NCBI GenBank assembly: GCA_024232965.1
Contig: JACKQF010000002.1
Location: 682,001 to 746,000, forward strand
Length of the DNA: 64,000 nt
Origin: Verrucomicrobiaceae bacterium
GTDB lineage: Bacteria > Verrucomicrobiota > Verrucomicrobiia > Verrucomicrobiales > Verrucomicrobiaceae
Reading direction: 5' to 3'
A model generated the notes under the pieces. That model did no database searches and was not told where the DNA came from. It was given only the letters and a program-made list of their open reading frames with translations. Below are positions 8,964 through 16,982 of the stretch, one piece after another. A program made the translations under genes and the position numbers. Positions within the stretch are counted from its first letter, which is position 1, and every line of letters begins with the position of its first letter.

Positions 8964-10583
8964 TCAACCAAGCCTAGCTAAATGGGAAGGGCGCCCAGAC
9001 GTTCCCGTATGCAAGGTCTCGATGACAAACGCTTTCGGATACTTGGCCAAGAGCTGCCGGATTTCTGTGACGGAGAAGCCATTGCGCCGCCCCAGTTCAC
9101 GTAGGGAACGGGAACGGTCAGGGCAGTGCGCCAGCACCTGCTGGAGTTGGAGCAACCGCTTCATTGACTGTTCTTCCCTTCCGGAGGCCAGCAAGCACAG
9201 TTGTGCATCGGCGAACCAGCGCATCAGCAGGATGGCGTTTTGTGCGGTGGCCAACAACAGTGGGACCTCTGCAGCCCGGCTACCATGCGTCGCCGCATGG
9301 AGTACCAGAGCAAGCCTCCAGGCATTTTCCCCCCAACGGGCGGCGTAAATGGCCACATCCGACAAGTCGCCACCTGGCTGGCGGCGGCGAACGATCTCGT
9401 TGAAATATTCGCGGAGCGCTTCCTTTGCTGCCAACTCCGGCTGGACAATAGCAGGGTCCTCCTGATTTTCGTGAAACGATCGGCAAAGGGCTTCAATGAG
9501 ATCCGCCCAGGCATCTCTGGCGTCCTCTGAAATTGGATCCCTAACTTCCGGTTCTTCCTCGGGTTGCGCGTGAGTGTCGGCTATCAAGAATCGGGGTAGT
9601 AGCCCGCTCTCTGACATTGCAGATGATTCGAGCATGGAGCGAAGTTTGTCCGGCTGGAGCAGCCAAAGCAGGGTGATGCAGGGTTTGCGGAGCAAAATAG
9701 CACGGGAATGGCGGCGATGAATCCGCACGGGATCTCCCGAATACCCCGCCAAAAATATGCCCTCATCCGTCGAATCCCGATAGCGTCCCATGAGAGTATC
9801 CACCGCCCCTCGGGCTTCCGCTGAAAGACTGGCCAGGGCTTCCCGACTCCCTTGCTCAACCAGCTGTTCTACCGCCTCTTTCGTCGCTTGCTCGGTACAC
9901 CAAACAGGTTCTCGAAGGTTTTTGTCGGCTTCATCCAGCAGGGCCTGCACCGAGTGCATTTCAGACATCACGTTCGTGCGATCCTCAGCACTGAGGCCGT
10001 CTTTTGCTTTCAAACTCAAGCGGTGAAGCCGCGCCTCTGCCAGTTTTTTCTCTGCCAGAGCGTTCCGTCGTATTCCCTCCTGCCACTCTTCCACGGCCTG
10101 TCTTTCCAGATTCAAGAGCGGCCGTGCGATTTCGCCAAAGCTTTGCCCCTTACCTGACCCACTGGCGGCAACCGGCATGACAAACAGATTTGCCCCTGTG
10201 ACCCGTCCGCCACCGCTTGCGACGACGAGTCCTGCCCCAACACTGGCGGAAAGGATTCCGAGAACATTCATTCCGGCGAGCGTCGATGGGACCATCGCAG
10301 ACCTCATCACTTCCCGCGCAATCGCTCCTGCCGCTCCAGGAAGCAAATCGACTGGGAAAGGTGCAACCTCAGGCCCGATGTCGCTGACAAAACCTGCATT
10401 ATCTGTCAAAACCTCAGCCTCATCTGCCTCAGCAGGGGTTTCGTCAGATTTCGCAGGTTTTGTCACGGAGGTTGTCTGCGAAATGAGGGCATCCGCAACG
10501 GCAGCCTGAAGCAGGTCTGACAGCCCTTCGCGGCCAAGTTGCTGATGAATATCTGAAACGTCTTTGGATGCGAGTGTGTTCAT
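8964..10583 (-). CDS. DUF3987-type P-loop protein of mobile elements
   Basis: A 539-residue protein like the DUF3987 proteins (YfjI type) that accompany primases in integrated elements. The N-terminal 80 residues are acidic and disordered. A P-loop ASGSGKGQS follows near residue 145, then a long coiled-coil helical region (EKKLAEARLHRLSLKAK). The second half reads as an ATPase/helicase-associated domain, and the C-terminus has a small HTH-like segment (NGFSVTEIRQLLAKYPKAF). The start ATG at 10583 overlaps the primase stop as ATGA, so translation is probably coupled. It likely works with the primase in replication or maintenance of the island. A 120-base gap without clear features separates it from the helicase gene. 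Confidence 0.8.
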   Translation of the reverse strand: MNTLASKDVSDIHQQLGREGLSDLLQAAVADALISQTTSVTKPAKSDETPAEADEAEVLTDNAGFVSDIGPEVAPFPVDLLPGAAGAIAREVMRSAMVPSTLAGMNVLGILSASVGAGLVVASGGGRVTGANLFVMPVAASGSGKGQSFGEIARPLLNLERQAVEEWQEGIRRNALAEKKLAEARLHRLSLKAKDGLSAEDRTNVMSEMHSVQALLDEADKNLREPVWCTEQATKEAVEQLVEQGSREALASLSAEARGAVDTLMGRYRDSTDEGIFLAGYSGDPVRIHRRHSRAILLRKPCITLLWLLQPDKLRSMLESSAMSESGLLPRFLIADTHAQPEEEPEVRDPISEDARDAWADLIEALCRSFHENQEDPAIVQPELAAKEALREYFNEIVRRRQPGGDLSDVAIYAARWGENAWRLALVLHAATHGSRAAEVPLLLATAQNAILLMRWFADAQLCLLASGREEQSMKRLLQLQQVLAHCPDRSRSLRELGRRNGFSVTEIRQLLAKYPKAFVIETLHTGTSGRPSHLARLG

Positions 10584-11499
10584 GCGGCAATAGTTGGTTT
10601 CGAGGTTGGTGCGAGATCGGAAACGCGGAGGCGAACGATTCGAGATGCCCACTCCTGAAGTTCTCTGGTTATGGTTGCTGCAGCGCGGTCACCGGCCGGA
10701 TCAGAGTCAGTTAGAATGACAACATCTCGTTCGCGGAAGTGAGCATTCCACGAGCTCTGCCACGCCCCTGCGCATGGCATTGCCACGACCACAGTGGCAG
10801 AATTCGTCTCTAGTCCCGCGTCAATGAGGCTGATGGCGTCGGTTTCTCCTTCACAAATGTACACCGTCCTCACGTCCTTCGGCCAGAGTCGATCATCGCG
10901 CCAGAGCTCCCTATTTCCGCCGAACTCCCATGCGATTCGTCGCTCACCTTTCTGCACCCAGCGGTACTTCAGCCCGTGATTGTAGATGAATGCCCAGTTT
11001 CCCCGGTGCAACCCTAGGTGGCCGTCAAGCGCGAGGCCATGAATGGTTTCCCGGTGCCATCCGCGTTGGCACGCGAATGCTTCGATGCGCTGGGGATGGT
11101 CGCGGAGAGCCCTACACGCCTCGTCTTGCATGCGCACCTGATCGGGTGTCAGAACCAGCGATGGCGCGGTTGTGGAGTTGGGTCTTTTGAGCGCTGTAGG
11201 CGGAGTCTGGCACAAATTTCCCGAAGCCAAGAACTGGCACGCCGGATGGAAGTCCAGCCCCTGGAGAAGCATCACGGCGGCAATCACGTCGCCGCCACGA
11301 TTGCATTTCCCGAAACACTGCCAACGGCCCTCCTCTGGCCAAACCGTCAACGCCTTCCCATGCTGCTCGCGATGGAATGGACATCGCCCCTGCAAAACCG
11401 AGTCGCGCCTGTTCTTGTGAGTTGGACGCCGTGGGCTTCAAAGAACTCCGGCAGCGGGTGGGCGGCCTTGATGGCCTCGGTGTCGTGGTGGGTTTTCAC
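10580..11499 (-). CDS. CHC2 zinc-finger/TOPRIM primase, interrupted by a -1 frameshift
   Basis: Primase of an integrated element. The main frame (10580-11395) begins with a CHC2-type zinc finger (GRCPFH, then WQCFGKC and GGD). It carries a TOPRIM domain with CEGETDAISL and LTDSDPAGDRAA, which supply the metal-binding Glu and DxD. That frame has only a TTG start at the finger itself. The natural N-terminus lies in another frame just upstream, from GTG 11499: MKTHHDTEAIKAAHPLPEFF then EAHGVQLTRTGATRF, which is typical of primase starts (acidic helix plus HGV). The two join at a TTTTG run near 11394-11400 by a -1 shift. Options are a sequencing error, a recent inactivating mutation, or programmed slippage. 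The stop overlaps the DUF3987 start. Confidence 0.75.
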
Positions 11500-11618
11500 A
11501 GGATTTAGCGGGGTTAAAAATTGCGGGCTAAGGCAGGAAGGTGCCTGTTTCTGGGGCGGCGGGGTCGTGTGTGTGTGCGTGCGCGGGGTAGAGGGTGCAA
11601 AATTCCGATTGGGGATTT

Positions 11619-11987
11619 TCAGCGGGGGCCGCCGCGATAGGAGGTAAACCGCCAGCCTTGTGGAATGGCGAACGGGGGTCGCGGGTAAGGGCCCGGACCG
11701 ATGGCGCTTCCGTGGCGGGCGAATTCCCCGAACGGGTGATGCACCCACCGCACTAGGGCAGCACGTGGTGCGCCTTCTGCTTTGGCGGTTCCCACGTCTT
11801 CGGCAAACCTTGGCGACTGGCGCAGCCACTTTTGGACGGTTTTCGGATGAACCTTCGCTGCCCGTGCTGACCTTGCTAGGCAGTGGCCCGCCCGGAGCCG
11901 CTCGAGAATGACGGCAATGATGGTGGTGGTGCGCTTCGACGGGCGTCCGCGTTTGGGGATGTATTGGGCAGCGCCCAGAGCTTTCAC
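11619..11987 (-). CDS. Small HTH protein, terminase-small-subunit-like
   Basis: A 122-residue basic protein. Residues about 10-70 (KRGRPSKRTTTIIAVILERL, then ARAAKVHPKTVQKWLRQSP) form a homeodomain-like helix-turn-helix as in phage terminase small subunits and transposase HTH domains. The C-terminal 50 residues are Pro/Arg/Gly rich and look disordered. Its ATG overlaps the stop of the next upstream gene (ATGA at 11984-11987), so the two are coupled. No terminase large subunit is nearby, so a regulatory or packaging-remnant role is only a guess. Confidence 0.6.
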   Translation of the reverse strand: MKALGAAQYIPKRGRPSKRTTTIIAVILERLRAGHCLARSARAAKVHPKTVQKWLRQSPRFAEDVGTAKAEGAPRAALVRWVHHPFGEFARHGSAIGPGPYPRPPFAIPQGWRFTSYRGGPR

Positions 11988-12229
11988 GGCACCTCCTCCT
12001 CGTTCTCCATTTCCAGGCGATGCCGACGCTCGGCGCGTCGTTTTTGGCGCTTTGCCTCCCGAGCCTGCACCGTGACAAGTTCTGTCACGGCAATCCGGAG
12101 GGAAGCGCGGAGACTTTTCCAGGCTTTCTGGCCGGGGTCATCGGCCTGGGGACCACCCTTCATCGATGCAAGGGCGGATTTTAGCTGGGTGAGTGCCGTC
12201 GAAACGGCGAAGCAATCTTGAGTGGTCAT
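11984..12229 (-). CDS. Small unknown protein of the island
   Basis: An 81-residue protein. The C-terminal half is a charged helix (REAKRQKRRAERRHRLEMEN) likely to be a coiled coil or nucleic-acid-binding tail. It is flanked tightly by the excisionase-like gene (27 bases upstream) and the HTH gene (ATGA overlap downstream), which supports its being real. No family recognised. Confidence 0.5.
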   Translation of the reverse strand: MTTQDCFAVSTALTQLKSALASMKGGPQADDPGQKAWKSLRASLRIAVTELVTVQAREAKRQKRRAERRHRLEMENEEEVP

Positions 12230-12256
12230 GGCAGGTAGCGGTTCAGGGGTTTGGGC

Positions 12257-12457
12257 CTACTGGATCGCCTCGATCGTCAGGGACTGTTTGAAACGCTCGA
12301 GCGCCTCGGGCCTGATCCGCACAACGCGACCTATGCGGAGGTACTCGATCCGCTTCGCGGCCATAAGATTCTCCACGGAGCGAAGGCAAACATTGAGGTT
12401 TTGCGCTACTTCCTGCTTCGTCAGTAGCGCCTGTGCGTGTTGTGATGTCGTTTTCAT
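12257..12457 (-). CDS. Excisionase-like HTH (MerR/Xis-type) DNA-binding protein
   Basis: A 66-residue protein from the ATG at 12457 (MKTTSQHAQALLTKQEVAQ). The whole protein is one winged-helix unit of the excisionase/helix_turn_helix_17 type: LLTKQEVAQNLNVCLRSVEN, then LMAAKRIEYLRIGRVVRIRP with the expected wing. Such proteins direct integrase toward excision, or act as small regulators, in integrative elements. A longer N-terminus from 12541 adds 28 residues with no match to the fold and is rejected. It lies first in a chain of small genes leading to the primase. The partner integrase would be the one at 34894-36123, but that link is inferred. Confidence 0.7.
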   Translation of the reverse strand: MKTTSQHAQALLTKQEVAQNLNVCLRSVENLMAAKRIEYLRIGRVVRIRPEALERFKQSLTIEAIQ

Positions 12458-12598
12458 GGTGGCGGAGCATGCCACAAGGGGTCGCAAAACAGCCCTTCGC
12501 CCAATCAATCGATTTGGGCCTTCAATCAGTTTCGCCATCAAGCGTTACTGTCGCCGCATCAGCGATTCACACCGCCCCCATCAACGAGCAAATAGGGG

Positions 12599-13159
12599 TC
12601 AAGGAATTCTTTTTCGACCTAGCTTTGTCGCTTTCTTCTTCCGCGCTTTCGACGCGCCCTTGCGTCGATTCTCCCGCGCAAGCTTTCGTTTTTCTTCTGT
12701 CACGAACTCCGTAAACTGCGCGGCCAAGAATTGTGCGTCAAACAAAGGAACGAGGGCCTTGCTCGATTGAAGGTCTTTCCGACCCCGTGAGGACACCATC
12801 TGCTTCCAAAGGTCACTCCGGCGGCTCTTCCACTTGGTTCCTGGCAGCACGTAGCTCTGAACGTCCGCAATCATGATCTTTCCGTTGGCGTTCGCCAGGG
12901 CCCGGAATTTGGCATCTGACTCAATGCGCTGGAAAGTTTCCGTGCCGTAGAACTGAAGATCACGGATCTGCGCCTCACTGATTCTGTCATTGGCCTTCGC
13001 GAAGGATACTTCTGCCGAGTACAGGTTCGCCCGCTTTCTAATCTGGTCCAGTGCCGCCGCATCTTCTACAACGGCTTGCAATGGAACAGCAACGACAGCG
13101 ATTCGTAAATCAGCGCGCGGCCAGGATGTTCGTCTGATGGCGGGCCTGTTCCTGCCCAA
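12599..13159 (-). CDS. Unknown protein, possibly the 3' part of a frameshifted gene
   Basis: The frame spans up to 186 residues. Credible protein sequence begins near AVVEDAAALDQIRKRANLYS (about 13083, where a TTG could serve as start) and continues to a very basic tail (ENRRKGASKARKKKATK). The first 25-30 residues of the open frame overlap the end of the upstream gene in another frame and look non-coding. No family recognised. It may be a separate gene started by overlap with the upstream stop, or the second half of one protein with 13066-13332. Confidence 0.5.
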   Translation of the reverse strand: MGRNRPAIRRTSWPRADLRIAVVAVPLQAVVEDAAALDQIRKRANLYSAEVSFAKANDRISEAQIRDLQFYGTETFQRIESDAKFRALANANGKIMIADVQSYVLPGTKWKSRRSDLWKQMVSSRGRKDLQSSKALVPLFDAQFLAAQFTEFVTEEKRKLARENRRKGASKARKKKATKLGRKRIP

Positions 13160-13332
13160 TCTCGTCGAAAGAGCTGGTTTGCGTCACCGTGCGAGTAAGC
13201 CGCACAGAGCCGGGCCAATTTCCACGCTGCATCCGAAACCTCTTTCAGATCTGCCTTCGATGCAGACGCCTTCACCGAAGTTGACGACCGGCTTCTTCTG
13301 TTGGTTTTCGGTGACTTTCGCTTCGAGTCCAT
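13066..13332 (-). CDS. Small unknown protein, overlapping the next frame
   Basis: An 88-residue protein from the ATG at 13332 (MDSKRKSPKTNRRSRSSTS). It has a basic, Ser-rich disordered N-terminus, then a helical section (LKEVSDAAWKLARLCAAYSH). It ends inside the start of the 12599-13159 frame. The continuous helical character across the junction leaves open that both frames were once one gene. No family recognised. Confidence 0.4.
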   Translation of the reverse strand: MDSKRKSPKTNRRSRSSTSVKASASKADLKEVSDAAWKLARLCAAYSHGDANQLFRRDWAGTGPPSDEHPGRALIYESLSLLFHCKPL

Positions 13333-13497
13333 GTTATGCGCCCCAGTTCGGTGTGAGAATGGGGCCAAAATTCGCAACTTTCAAATGCCTTCATCCCTCC
13401 AAAACGCCGGTCCAACAGCTCGACCACTGGACGGTTCCACCCGCATCGCCCTTGAGTAATCGCAGAGATGGCTGGGCGATGGTTCCCTGGAGGTGCC

Positions 13498-13923
13498 ATG
13501 AAACTCAATATCACCCTCAAGAATGCCGGTCTGGCCCCCAACAGCACGGTCATTCAGCGTATCCCGGAAATCAAAGCCCTCCTGCGGTCCGGCAGGCTGC
13601 CAGCGGACCTTGTCCTCAAACTCGATTCACTGCAGGCCCATCCACCTGGCAAAGTATCGCACCTGCCGATGATCGCCGAAGCGGTGCGGCTGCACCATGC
13701 GAGAGGGCCCAGATTGTCGGAACCCCTCGCTTCACTGGCCATTTACACCCTCGCCTACCTCTGGGAGGAAAACGATGACGTCTCTGACACCTGGGCGGAT
13801 GGCTACGACGACGATCTGCGAGTCATGGCCCAGGTCGCCAGACACGCGAAACGGGAAATGGGTGATCTGGTCTTGAAATCCCGGCGGTCGGTCATCCTGG
13901 AAAGGTGGAGCCGAGGACAATAA
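13498..13923 (+). CDS. Unknown protein, weak DUF1232-like pattern
   Basis: A 141-residue protein. The ATG at 13498 follows a good Shine-Dalgarno (GGAGGT, 4 bases before the ATG) and is preferred to the in-frame start at 13468. The second half (LASLAIYTLAYLWEENDDVS, then DGYDDDLRVMAQVARH) has the spacing of YkvA/DUF1232 proteins, where a short hydrophobic helix precedes an Asp-rich turn. The match is weak and the N-terminal half is not recognised. It is the first gene on the plus strand and is divergent from the replication and defence genes. The 165 bases between 13333 and 13497 may hold both promoters. Confidence 0.6.
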   Translation: MKLNITLKNAGLAPNSTVIQRIPEIKALLRSGRLPADLVLKLDSLQAHPPGKVSHLPMIAEAVRLHHARGPRLSEPLASLAIYTLAYLWEENDDVSDTWADGYDDDLRVMAQVARHAKREMGDLVLKSRRSVILERWSRGQ

Positions 13924-14017
13924 TCCCGGCGCGCCAGTGTCTCCTGAACGGCATGTGCATCTTGATTCCACTCCTTGTTTCCAACAATATCGTCTACCTT
14001 CCAACCCAGGACTACCT

Positions 14018-14941
14018 ATGAATGAAAGCCATGAACTCCTCCGCGAGATCCTTTTCGAACTCCGGAAGTTACGCCGCCAGGTCGATGACCAGGCGGAACA
14101 TCTGGAGACGCTGAAGGCAATTGCCTGGGAAGAGGCGGAAGCCTCGACCAGACAGCGAATAAGCGAGCGCAATTCGAAGGTTCAGTCGAAGGCGACTGCC
14201 CACTTGCGGCGGGTGTTGCCCAGCCAACGCCCCCTGGTTGACTGGCTCCGGAACCGTGGGTTTGAGTTTCTGAACTTCAAGCGGTTTCCACTTGTGCGGG
14301 GGCCCGCTGATGAGCTGGCGGTCGAACTCAGCAGCAGCTACGAGCTCCTCGAGCCGCTGGTGAAGGCGTTGCTGGCATCTGTCACCTACAAGCACGGAAC
14401 GAACTTCTCGTTGGCTCGGTTTCCGCAACCACAGGCTTCAGCCATTGCCAGTTTTGCTCAAAAGCTGGAGGATCTCGGGCTAGTGGCGGCCATGAACTTC
14501 GTCAAAGATCAGGCTGCGCTTTTCATCGAACCCCATGATGATGGGGTCATGAACAATTTTCTATCCGGTGGCTGGCTGGAACTGCGGGTGGAGCATCTGG
14601 TTGCGGAAATGCACCCCCTTTGGAAACCCGGCCGTTGCCTGCAAAACGTGCAGCTCAAAGGTCCCGAGGGGGGAGATTTCGAACTGGATCTTTTTCTGGC
14701 AACCGATGGCGACCCCCTGCACCTCGAATGCAAAAGTGGTGATATTAGCCAAGCGATTCCGAAAGTGGCGAGAACCGTCGAAGCGCTGGGCCTGCCGCCA
14801 AGCCGAAATTTCGTTGTTGTTCCGACGCTCGATCCAGAAGCCAAAGCAAGGTGGCAGACCAAGTGCCCTGCCACCTTTGTCGCGCTCTGCGACTTGCCGT
14901 CTTGCATCGCCGAGTTTCTACCCCAAGCTGCACAGTCCTAG
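14018..14941 (+). CDS. PD-(D/E)XK nuclease with coiled-coil N-terminus
   Basis: A 307-residue putative nuclease from the ATG at 14018. Residues 1-70 form a charged coiled coil (LLREILFELRKLRRQVDDQ), and residues 70-165 are a wHTH-like region. The C-terminal domain begins FLSGGWLELRVEHL and has D224 (in FELDLFLA) and E237-x-K239 (LECKSG), the D...ExK triad of restriction-type nucleases. The GGWLE...ELD...ECK order is the same as in the DUF1887/Card1 (Can2) nuclease domain, but there is no CARF domain. It probably cuts DNA or RNA in a defence role. It starts about 95 bases after the preceding gene and 42 bases before the ABC transporter genes, so it may belong to either unit. Confidence 0.75.
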   Translation: MNESHELLREILFELRKLRRQVDDQAEHLETLKAIAWEEAEASTRQRISERNSKVQSKATAHLRRVLPSQRPLVDWLRNRGFEFLNFKRFPLVRGPADELAVELSSSYELLEPLVKALLASVTYKHGTNFSLARFPQPQASAIASFAQKLEDLGLVAAMNFVKDQAALFIEPHDDGVMNNFLSGGWLELRVEHLVAEMHPLWKPGRCLQNVQLKGPEGGDFELDLFLATDGDPLHLECKSGDISQAIPKVARTVEALGLPPSRNFVVVPTLDPEAKARWQTKCPATFVALCDLPSCIAEFLPQAAQS

Positions 14942-14983
14942 TGGGGCTGCCAGATTGCTTGCTCAATTAGATCGCCGAACGAA

Positions 14984-15853
14984 ATGCAGATCCTTATCAA
15001 TGGCCTGATCTCCGGCAGCGCCATCGCCCTACTGGCGGTGGCATTTCAGGCTGTGTATTTGCCCACCCGAGTATTCTTCATGGGATTGGCGGGGATCTAC
15101 GCAGCAACGCCCTTCATTGCGTATTCTTGCCAGCACCACGGTTTGCCTTGGCCGCTTTCAATTGCCGCCGCCGCAGTTGCCGCGATCGGCCTCTCCTGGC
15201 TGTTCGAATGGGCAAATCATGCCCCGCTCGCCCGTAAAAAGGCCGGGGAGGGTGTTCACCTCGTCTCCTCTCTTGGCCTCTACATCGCCACGGTTCAAAT
15301 TGTCGCCATGATCTGGGGAAATGATCCCAAAACCCTCCGCATCGGCCTCGACTACGTTTCTCGCTTCGACGGTCTCGTCATCACCGGTGCCCAGTGGATC
15401 ACCTTCACCGTCGGAGCCGTCGCACTTTCTGGATTCGCCTTCTTTTTGCGCCGATCAAATCTAGGCCTACGCCTCCGCGCCATGGCGGACAATCCAGTCC
15501 AGTTCGCCCTCTTCGGTTACAACGTGAATGCTCACCGCTATCTCGCCTTCGGTCTTTGCGGCGCCTTTGCGGCTGCGGCATCACTCGTCACCGCTTACGA
15601 CATTGGATTCGATCCGCATGGAGGGCTTCATGCCGTTCTGCTGGCGGTGGTCGCAGTCATCGTTGGCGGCCAGGGTTCGTTCCTCGGTCCCGTTTTGGGA
15701 GGGATGATTCTCGGCATCCTCCGCACGCAGGTCGTCTGGCACTTTTCCGCCCGCTGGCAGGAAGCCGCAACCTTCGGATTGCTCGCCGTCTTCCTCATGC
15801 TCCGCCCGCAGGGCATCCTTGGCCGTGAAACCCGCTTGGAAGCGTCCAAATGA
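14984..15853 (+). CDS. Branched-chain-amino-acid-type ABC permease (LivH/UrtB family)
   Basis: A 289-residue inner-membrane permease with about eight hydrophobic spans. It begins MQILINGLISGSAIALLAVA, the hallmark start of LivH-family permeases, and ends in the conserved LRPQGILGRE. The EAA-like cytoplasmic loop is around LRAMADNPVQFALFGYN, where LivH usually has RA.A.n...A.l.Gin. It forms the transmembrane pore with the LivM-like protein, whose ATG overlaps its end by 4 bases. Family substrates include branched-chain amino acids, urea and short amides; the sequence does not say which. No transporter of this type is typical island cargo, and here it leads a signalling gene run. Confidence 0.88.
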   Translation: MQILINGLISGSAIALLAVAFQAVYLPTRVFFMGLAGIYAATPFIAYSCQHHGLPWPLSIAAAAVAAIGLSWLFEWANHAPLARKKAGEGVHLVSSLGLYIATVQIVAMIWGNDPKTLRIGLDYVSRFDGLVITGAQWITFTVGAVALSGFAFFLRRSNLGLRLRAMADNPVQFALFGYNVNAHRYLAFGLCGAFAAAASLVTAYDIGFDPHGGLHAVLLAVVAVIVGGQGSFLGPVLGGMILGILRTQVVWHFSARWQEAATFGLLAVFLMLRPQGILGRETRLEASK

Positions 15854-16749
15854 ACTACCTTCTCCATCTCCTCGTTTACTTCGACATCTACGTCATCGTC
15901 GCCCTTAGCTTGAATCTCATCGTCGGCTATTGCGGCATGTTGACCCTCGCCCATGCGGGCTACTATGCCATCGGTGGCTACACCTACGCCCTGTTGGCGT
16001 TGAATCTCGGCTGGGGGTTTGTCCCCGCTGTGGCCGTCGCCATGCTCGTTTGCGCCGTGCTCAGCCTTGCCGTTGCCTTGCCCTCCTGGCGACTGCGTGG
16101 GGACTTCTTCGTTCTCGGCACCCTCGCCGTGCAGGCCCTCATCTTCAGCGCCATCTACAATTGGTCCAGCCCAGATACCCCGCTTGGCTCCTGGAAAAAC
16201 CTCACCAATGGCCCCTTTGGCATCACTGGCATTCCCCGTCCCAGCATCTTCGGCTGGACGCCTGCCAGCCCACTTTCCTTCACTCTCTTCGCTACTGTCG
16301 TAGCTGGCTCCTGTGGTTTCGTCCTCTGGCGGCTCCAGCGTTCCCCCTGGGGGCGACTTCTCCTCGCTATCCGTGACGACGAACTCGCCGCCCGTGGTCT
16401 CGGCAAGAATACGCGATTCATCAAAATCCAGGCCGTTGCCATCGCCAGCTCCATTGTCGCCGTCGCCGGTGCCCTCTACGCCTCCCATGTCCGTTACCTC
16501 GATCCTTCCTCGGCCTCACTTGACGAAGGGATTCTCGTCCTCAGCATGGTCATCGTTGGCGGTTTGGGAAACTTCAAAGGTCCCATCGTTGGAGCCTTCG
16601 TTCTCATCGCTCTGCCAGAACTCCTTCGCTTCCTCAGCCTGCCCGATACCCAGGCCGCCAATCTCCGCCTGCTCATCTATGGACTGCTTCTCGTGCTCAT
16701 GATGCACTTTCGTCCCAACGGCATCGCAGGTGCCTATCGGGTTCAATAA
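15850..16749 (+). CDS. Branched-chain-amino-acid-type ABC permease (LivM/UrtC family)
   Basis: A 299-residue permease with about eight spans. It has the LivM signature near the N-terminus (ALSLNLIVGYCGMLTLAHAG, then YYAIGGYTYA), the cytoplasmic loop IRDDELAARGLGKNTRFIKI, and the C-terminal MHFRPNGIAG. It pairs with the LivH-type subunit (ATGA overlap). After it, positions 16750-16982 form a 233-base non-coding gap with no clear terminator or promoter visible. Confidence 0.88.
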   Translation: MNYLLHLLVYFDIYVIVALSLNLIVGYCGMLTLAHAGYYAIGGYTYALLALNLGWGFVPAVAVAMLVCAVLSLAVALPSWRLRGDFFVLGTLAVQALIFSAIYNWSSPDTPLGSWKNLTNGPFGITGIPRPSIFGWTPASPLSFTLFATVVAGSCGFVLWRLQRSPWGRLLLAIRDDELAARGLGKNTRFIKIQAVAIASSIVAVAGALYASHVRYLDPSSASLDEGILVLSMVIVGGLGNFKGPIVGAFVLIALPELLRFLSLPDTQAANLRLLIYGLLLVLMMHFRPNGIAGAYRVQ

Positions 16750-16982
16750 ACCCAAACCGCCATCTGTGGTATCGGATTAGAAACTTTAAAGTCCAAATCG
16801 GAATCGAAATTACACTCGACAAACCGAGAGCAATAGATTGCCGAAACCCCACTGCTCCCCTGATATACAAGGGGATGAGTGCTACAACGCACCCGAATCC
16901 ACTCAGTTTCCGCGCCTCTGGCACAATGATTGCAATAATGCTTGTTGCCGTCGCCGTTGGGGCGTAGGCTCCCAACTAGTTC

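Noticed and set aside
8845..8967. Upstream extension of the helicase start by 41 residues
   Set aside because: The extra residues do not fit the family start and the extension would run into the DUF3987 stop. The ATG at 8844 is preferred.
11560..11590. GT-rich run as a regulatory or recombination signal
   Set aside because: Short and irregular; no partner repeat or structural meaning visible.
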